A DNA stretch of 17,245 nt from an uncultured bacterium (GTDB lineage: Bacteria > Verrucomicrobiota > Kiritimatiellia > CAIKKV01): positions 1 through 17,245 of the forward strand of contig CAIKKV010000679.1 in NCBI GenBank assembly GCA_903828035.1, read 5' to 3'. The translations under genes and the position numbers were made by a program. Shown here piece after piece: positions 14,554-17,245 of the stretch (position 1 is the first letter of the stretch; each line of letters begins with the position of its first letter). Below the pieces are notes generated by a model, which searched no databases, was not told the origin of the DNA, and saw only the letters and a list, made by a program, of their open reading frames with translations.

Positions 14554-14982
14554 TTAGTTGATCTCTATTTTTCTGACAAAAATTGTAATGCCATTCGGAT
14601 TCCGATATTCAACGAGATAGAACCCCTTGTTCAAAACACCCAGGTCAACCCGTGTCGAGAGCGAGGTGTGCCTATGATCGACCAGGCAGGTCACCACCTG
14701 AAGCTGAATTCGTTCCGCCCGGCGTCTGACGGCGACCTTTCTAACCACAAGAGCCGAATTCATCATTGTCGGTTTAACGGTGATTGCAACCAGTCCGCTC
14801 ACATCACAGACAACAGGAAGGAAGACATGTCCGTCAGGCTGCCTGACAGGATCGTCCACCCGTAGGCCGCCAACTGATTGTATCATCTCCCATGATTGCG
14901 CGCGCGACGTCAGCAGCGATACGCATGACGAACAGCCCATCAGCATCGGCGTGAGCAACAGGATTGCCCCTATTTTTTTCAT
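14554..14982 (-). CDS. small lipoprotein of unknown function
   Basis: A 142-aa predicted lipoprotein. The start is the ATG at 14982, giving MKKIGAILLLTPMLMGC with lipobox LMGC (Cys17) and a GGGGAG site upstream; the longer GTG/ATG reading to 15003 adds only a poor N-terminus. The rest has alternating strand-like segments (VFLPVVCDVSGLVAITVKP, FYLVEYRNPNGITIFVRKIEIN), which suggests a small beta domain. I do not recognise a family. It lies 36 nt after the antitoxin stop on the same strand, within the low-GC stretch, so it probably travelled with the toxin-antitoxin module or is read through from it. It converges with the ATP-grasp gene, leaving only 15 nt between them and no visible terminator. 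Confidence 0.65.
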   Translation of the reverse strand: MKKIGAILLLTPMLMGCSSCVSLLTSRAQSWEMIQSVGGLRVDDPVRQPDGHVFLPVVCDVSGLVAITVKPTMMNSALVVRKVAVRRRAERIQLQVVTCLVDHRHTSLSTRVDLGVLNKGFYLVEYRNPNGITIFVRKIEIN

Positions 14983-15004
14983 TTCTCTCCCCTGCCGCCC
15001 CATG

Positions 15005-15018
15005 ACTTGGCACCAAGT
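15005..15018. other. short inverted repeat after brnA
   Basis: ACTTGG (15005-15010) and CCAAGT (15013-15018) form a 6-bp perfect inverted repeat immediately after the antitoxin stop codon. No T-run follows, so it is either a weak mRNA 3' structure or a protein-binding site. Confidence 0.3.
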
Positions 15019-15294
15019 TTAGGCCCTGGCATGCCGAAGTTCGGCTTCGACGCGGTCGGACAAAAAGACTTTCAGCAACGATTGATAGGGAACGTCCCGC
15101 TTGTTCGCAAGCAGTTTGAGCTCTTCAACGAGAGCCTCCGGCAACCGGAGGGAAATAGTGCGCGTCGACGGCTTAAGGTTCGGAAGAACGACCTTTCCCG
15201 CATCGGTCCAGTCCACATAGTCCGCCGAATCATGCTTGCGCCAGAAGGCACGCTCATCGGCTTCGGACTTGAAGTGTGGGATAGTTTTTTTCAT
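15019..15294 (-). CDS. brnA: BrnA/CopG-type antitoxin
   Basis: A 91-aa antitoxin that neutralises the BrnT RNase and, as a ribbon-helix-helix dimer, represses their shared promoter. The sequence is highly characteristic: FKSEADERAFWRKHDSADYV (8-27), then VVLPNLKPSTRTISLRLPE (35-53), where RTISLRLPE is the DNA-binding strand, then helices with LLANKRDVPYQSLLKVFL (61-78). This pattern is that of CopG-type antitoxins of type II systems. The ATG at 15294 overlaps the toxin stop as ATGA and is preferred to the in-frame ATG at 15312, which lies inside brnT. Toxin-first gene order is the normal BrnTA arrangement. Base composition here is lower in GC than in the flanking housekeeping genes, which agrees with horizontal transfer. 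Confidence 0.93.
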   Translation of the reverse strand: MKKTIPHFKSEADERAFWRKHDSADYVDWTDAGKVVLPNLKPSTRTISLRLPEALVEELKLLANKRDVPYQSLLKVFLSDRVEAELRHARA

Positions 15295-15593
15295 TGTTTG
15301 TACCTTTCGCATTCCAGGCGCGTCATATCGCGCGCCGAAATCACCCGGATCAGTTTCTGTCTCACGGCAAACACAATGAACAAATGCCGCCCCGTGTCTG
15401 TCCTGCCCAACGCGTAATAGCGACTCTCAAGCCCGGAATGCTCGCTGTCCCGTTTCACGATCAAGGGCTGGTTAAAGAAAATCTGCTCGCATTCCGTCTG
15501 TGCCACATCATGCTTTTCCACATTCTTTACCGCGTTGCCTTTATCCCATTGGAAACCCGCACATCGGTGAAGAATGTCTCTTGGCTTAACCAT
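15291..15593 (-). CDS. brnT: BrnT-family ribonuclease toxin
   Basis: A 100-aa toxin of the BrnT family (RelE-like fold), expected to cleave RNA and stop translation when not bound by BrnA. Signs are FQWDKGNAVKNVEKHDV (14-30, family 'F.WD..KA..N..KHGV'), EHSGLESRYYALG (51-63), GRHLFIVFAVRQKLIRVISARDMTRLECERYK (68-99) and the strongly conserved ISAR (86-89). Length is typical and all family blocks are present, so it is probably active. The ATG at 15593 has no good ribosome-binding site, in keeping with the low basal expression usual for toxins. An inverted repeat 7-27 nt upstream is a good candidate for BrnA binding. Antitoxin follows with a 4-nt overlap. Confidence 0.93.
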   Translation of the reverse strand: MVKPRDILHRCAGFQWDKGNAVKNVEKHDVAQTECEQIFFNQPLIVKRDSEHSGLESRYYALGRTDTGRHLFIVFAVRQKLIRVISARDMTRLECERYKQ

Positions 15594-15599
15594 GACAGC

Positions 15600-15620
15600 T
15601 GTATATCACCATCATATACA
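15600..15620. promoter_or_regulatory. candidate BrnA operator and brnTA promoter region
   Basis: TGTATAT (15600-15606) and ATATACA (15614-15620) form a perfect 7-bp inverted repeat with a 7-nt spacer just upstream of brnT. This is the place and symmetry expected for binding of the ribbon-helix-helix antitoxin. The surrounding A/T-rich DNA can supply minus-strand promoter elements (for example TTGATG about 18 bp before TATACA), which the operator would overlap. A 12-bp palindrome, TCCATTAATGGA, lies further out at 15642-15653. Confidence 0.55.
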
Positions 15621-15655
15621 ATTCATCAATAAAAAAATATTTCCATTAATGGATT

Positions 15656-15678
15656 AAAAAAGCGCGGCTTGCCCGCGC
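15656..15678 (-). terminator. intrinsic terminator on the minus strand
   Basis: On the minus strand GCGCGG (15678-15673), a 5-nt loop and CCGCGC (15667-15662) are followed by six T (15661-15656). It ends transcripts coming from the SGNH-like and cyclase-like genes and isolates the toxin-antitoxin promoter. It lies 11 nt after the left 23-bp repeat, as if it had been the native terminator of the cyclase-like gene. Confidence 0.85.
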
Positions 15679-15689
15679 GATCCTGCCGA

Positions 15690-15712
15690 TTAATCCTTCA
15701 GCGCCAGCACGG
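15690..15712 (-). repeat. 23-bp direct repeat, left copy
   Basis: An exact copy of 16723-16745. On the minus strand it reads CC plus the codons for V-L-A-L-K-D and a TAA stop, that is, the last codons of the cyclase-like gene, but here without the rest of the gene. The upstream frame runs only about 20 codons without cyclase similarity to a TAG, so it is a fragment, not a gene. Confidence 0.85.
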
Positions 15713-15773
15713 ATCTTCCGGCTTTCCGCGACCGTTCAACAGCGAAGGCGAACGCACGGTGAATGCGCCCGGC

Positions 15774-16580
15774 CTACAGGGCCACCCTGACTCCGCTCAT
15801 GGGATGCTGCGACACAGCATCCCAGGCCAGACGCTGCAGCAGGCAATTCAAGTCGGCATTCCACGCGGGATTGTCGGCCAGCAGAAGGGGCATGGGCAAG
15901 CCGATGGGACTGCGCCGGTAGATGACGGAAAAATGGCAATACGCCGCCAACATTTTCAGGGGCGGCTGCGGATGCCCCCAGGGATCGGAGAACAGGTCGG
16001 ATTGTTTCGCCAACCCCGGCGCCGTCCCGGCCAGGATATGCGCCCGTAACGCCATCGTGGCCTGGGCATCGGGCTGGACCCACACGACCGGCCGGCCGAG
16101 ATCGGCATTCAGCCCGCGCGCATACGTTTCCATCAGGTCGAAATAGCCCTCATGCGGTTTCCTGAGACTTTCCAAGGTGGCCTCGTTGAACTCGTCCACG
16201 GATGCCCGCACGCGGTTCACCGCATCGAACGGAAACCGATCCTCAGGCAGCCAGAGTTCCTGCACGATGACGCGAGCCTTCGGATTGCAGGCGGCGGCAA
16301 GCTCGGCAAAGTGGCGGATCCCGATGTCGGGAAACGTCATGGTGGAGAGGGTCAGAACGTCCACTGTTCCCGCCCGCAGCGCTTTCTTAACCTCATTCTG
16401 CTCTTCCGGCACATCCCAATGCTGAATCGCGCGGGACCCGCCAAGGGAGGAGGTGCCAACCTTGACATGGCCGGCAATACCGGCCGCCTGGGCCAGTTCG
16501 ACCAGGAGATCGGCCACCCAAACGTGAAAACTGTGTCCGCAGGTGAAGACGCGAAGACCTGAAAGGGATGCTTTGCTCAT
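15774..16580 (-). CDS. SGNH-hydrolase-like protein
   Basis: A 268-aa protein I place near the SGNH/GDSL hydrolases, with a pattern I associate with planctomycetes and verrucomicrobia. Support: an N-terminal strand leading to VFTCGHSFHVWVADLL (11-26), with GHS where SGNH enzymes have GDS; GTSSLGGSRAIQHWD (42-56); VDVLTLSTMTFPDIGI (73-88); and a C-terminal DAVSQHPMSG (254-263) like the block carrying catalytic Asp/His. The Asp-to-His spacing is not the classical D-x-x-H, so activity is uncertain. No signal peptide is seen. The start is the ATG at 16580, because a TTG at 16592 adds only four residues. The gene lies between two exact 23-bp repeats and between the cyclase-like gene and what looks like that gene's original terminator. 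Substrate unknown. Confidence 0.65.
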   Translation of the reverse strand: MSKASLSGLRVFTCGHSFHVWVADLLVELAQAAGIAGHVKVGTSSLGGSRAIQHWDVPEEQNEVKKALRAGTVDVLTLSTMTFPDIGIRHFAELAAACNPKARVIVQELWLPEDRFPFDAVNRVRASVDEFNEATLESLRKPHEGYFDLMETYARGLNADLGRPVVWVQPDAQATMALRAHILAGTAPGLAKQSDLFSDPWGHPQPPLKMLAAYCHFSVIYRRSPIGLPMPLLLADNPAWNADLNCLLQRLAWDAVSQHPMSGVRVAL

Positions 16581-16722
16581 ACGGCTATCCAATAACCAAT
16601 GCCCTCAGAAAACGCAAGCAGAGAACGAAATAGAAGACATTTCCGGAGAACCACACCGGCCTGCCGACACGCCCTCTGCCGGCCTGGTGGTCGTCGCAAG
16701 AGACGATCTAACATGCGGACTG

Positions 16723-16745
16723 TTAATCCTTCAGCGCCAGCACGG
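16723..16745 (-). repeat. 23-bp direct repeat, right copy
   Basis: An exact match to 15690-15712, forming the in-frame 3' end (V-L-A-L-K-D-stop) of the cyclase-like gene. Outside the 23 bp the two neighbourhoods show no similarity on either side. Confidence 0.85.
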
Positions 16746-17245
16746 CCATCGTGGTGGCATAAACCGGGCCGCCGACATCGGAATAGGCGTCGCGCGGCTC
16801 CCAGCTGCCGCACGCCTCGCCCGCCCGCACCTGCCGCGCCAGCAGCTTCCGCTGAACCTGCCCGAGCAGGGCCTCGGTGCCCTTGCCGCCGGCCTGCTGC
16901 AGCACGCGGGTGACAAAAAAGGCCGTGTAGTAATTCCTTGGAACGCCGCCCGAAGCCTGCCGCAGAATTTCGACGATGCTGCGCCGGACATCCGCCCGCT
17001 CGCCCGCCCGGCCATCGCAATCCAGCTCGCAAAACACGCTCATGGCGGTCAGCGCGTCCGAGCCGGCCGGATAATCACCGGGCTTGCGGTAGCCGTACAA
17101 GCCCTCGCCGTTGCGGTTGGTCCGAAGCCAGCGCAGCCCGCGGCGCAGTGCGGGGGTGGCTTCGGCCAGCCCCATCATCTCGGCCTGGCGCAACGCCTGC
17201 AGCTGCCAGATGGTCACCGACACATTGGGCGCGGGGTCCCCCTCC
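16723..17245 (-). CDS. squalene cyclase/prenyltransferase-type repeat protein, partial
   Basis: The C-terminal 173 codons of a larger protein; the reading frame runs out of the window at 17245 without a start. The visible part has alpha-alpha barrel repeats of the squalene-hopene-cyclase and prenyltransferase group: VSVTIWQLQALRQAEMMGL, then GLRWLRTNRNGEGLYGYRKPGD, NYYTAFFVTRVLQQAGGKG, and a final GGPVYATTMAVLALKD, which matches the family's closing 'G..YSTA.AVL.L'. The catalytic region of true cyclases is not in view, and such repeat proteins in planctomycete-like bacteria are often not terpene cyclases. A GTG at 17223 is an internal codon, not a supported start. After its stop come 142 nt without a recognisable feature, then the SGNH-like gene on the same strand, probably co-transcribed. 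Confidence 0.75.
   Translation of the reverse strand, partial: EGDPAPNVSVTIWQLQALRQAEMMGLAEATPALRRGLRWLRTNRNGEGLYGYRKPGDYPAGSDALTAMSVFCELDCDGRAGERADVRRSIVEILRQASGGVPRNYYTAFFVTRVLQQAGGKGTEALLGQVQRKLLARQVRAGEACGSWEPRDAYSDVGGPVYATTMAVLALKD

Noticed and set aside
16593..16722. Repeated CCGGCCTG and a small CGTC/GACG hairpin between the SGNH-like and cyclase-like genes
   Set aside because: They are short and imperfect, with no T-run and no match to the repeat borders.
1..17245. CRISPR array, tRNA, rRNA, transposase or integrase
   Set aside because: No regularly spaced repeats, no cloverleaf-like or rRNA-like stretch and no recombinase motifs were found on reading through the window; a small tRNA could only be excluded by a dedicated search.

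Overview
The window is GC-rich bacterial DNA with dense coding and short intergenic gaps. Its gene content points to a Gram-negative member of the Planctomycetes-Verrucomicrobia group. Kiritimatiellota or a close relative is my best guess, from overall gene style only: a cytosolic neutral-ceramidase-like protein, an FHA/PEGA envelope pair, a squalene-cyclase-like repeat protein and an SGNH-like protein of a type I associate with planctomycetes and verrucomicrobia. No rRNA or tRNA gene was seen, so the placement is an inference.

Layout, left to right. (1) 77-1546 (+): a neutral/alkaline ceramidase-fold protein. It faces an outer-membrane beta-barrel protein (1578-2264, -), with a GC hairpin between them. 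(2) 2488-4928 (+): a two-gene sugar unit, L-rhamnose isomerase rhaA followed 2 nt later by a galactokinase-type GHMP kinase that carries Asn in place of a normally conserved sugar-contact Glu. (3) 5058-5345 (+): an HU-family DNA-binding protein with a clear sigma70-type promoter, a leader hairpin and a strong terminator shared with the converging operon. (4) 10533 down to 5394 (-): a six-gene operon, hisG (long form), a 29-residue bS22/COX24-type ribosomal microprotein, a TPR lipoprotein, two tandem duplicate GT4 glycosyltransferases and tsaE. The last four genes are chained by 4-nt stop/start overlaps. (5) 10822-14538 (+): an FHA-domain membrane protein, a five-repeat PEGA lipoprotein and a D-Ala-D-Ala-ligase-like ATP-grasp enzyme. 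(6) 15593 down to 14554 (-): a BrnT/BrnA toxin-antitoxin module with a candidate operator, followed by a small lipoprotein; this stretch is visibly less GC-rich than its surroundings and looks acquired. (7) 15662-17245 (-): the 3' end of a squalene/prenyltransferase-type repeat gene cut by the window edge, then an SGNH-like gene. That gene sits between two exact 23-bp copies of the end of the repeat gene.

How they may work together. The rhaA-kinase pair probably catabolises a deoxysugar or a related sugar. The hisG operon joins amino-acid synthesis, translation (bS22, and t6A tRNA modification through TsaE) and surface glycosylation. The FHA/PEGA/ATP-grasp operon looks like an envelope signalling or assembly unit. 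The points most worth a second look are the microprotein and its overlap with the TPR lipoprotein start, the 23-bp repeats flanking the SGNH-like gene, and the altered GHMP kinase paired with rhaA.
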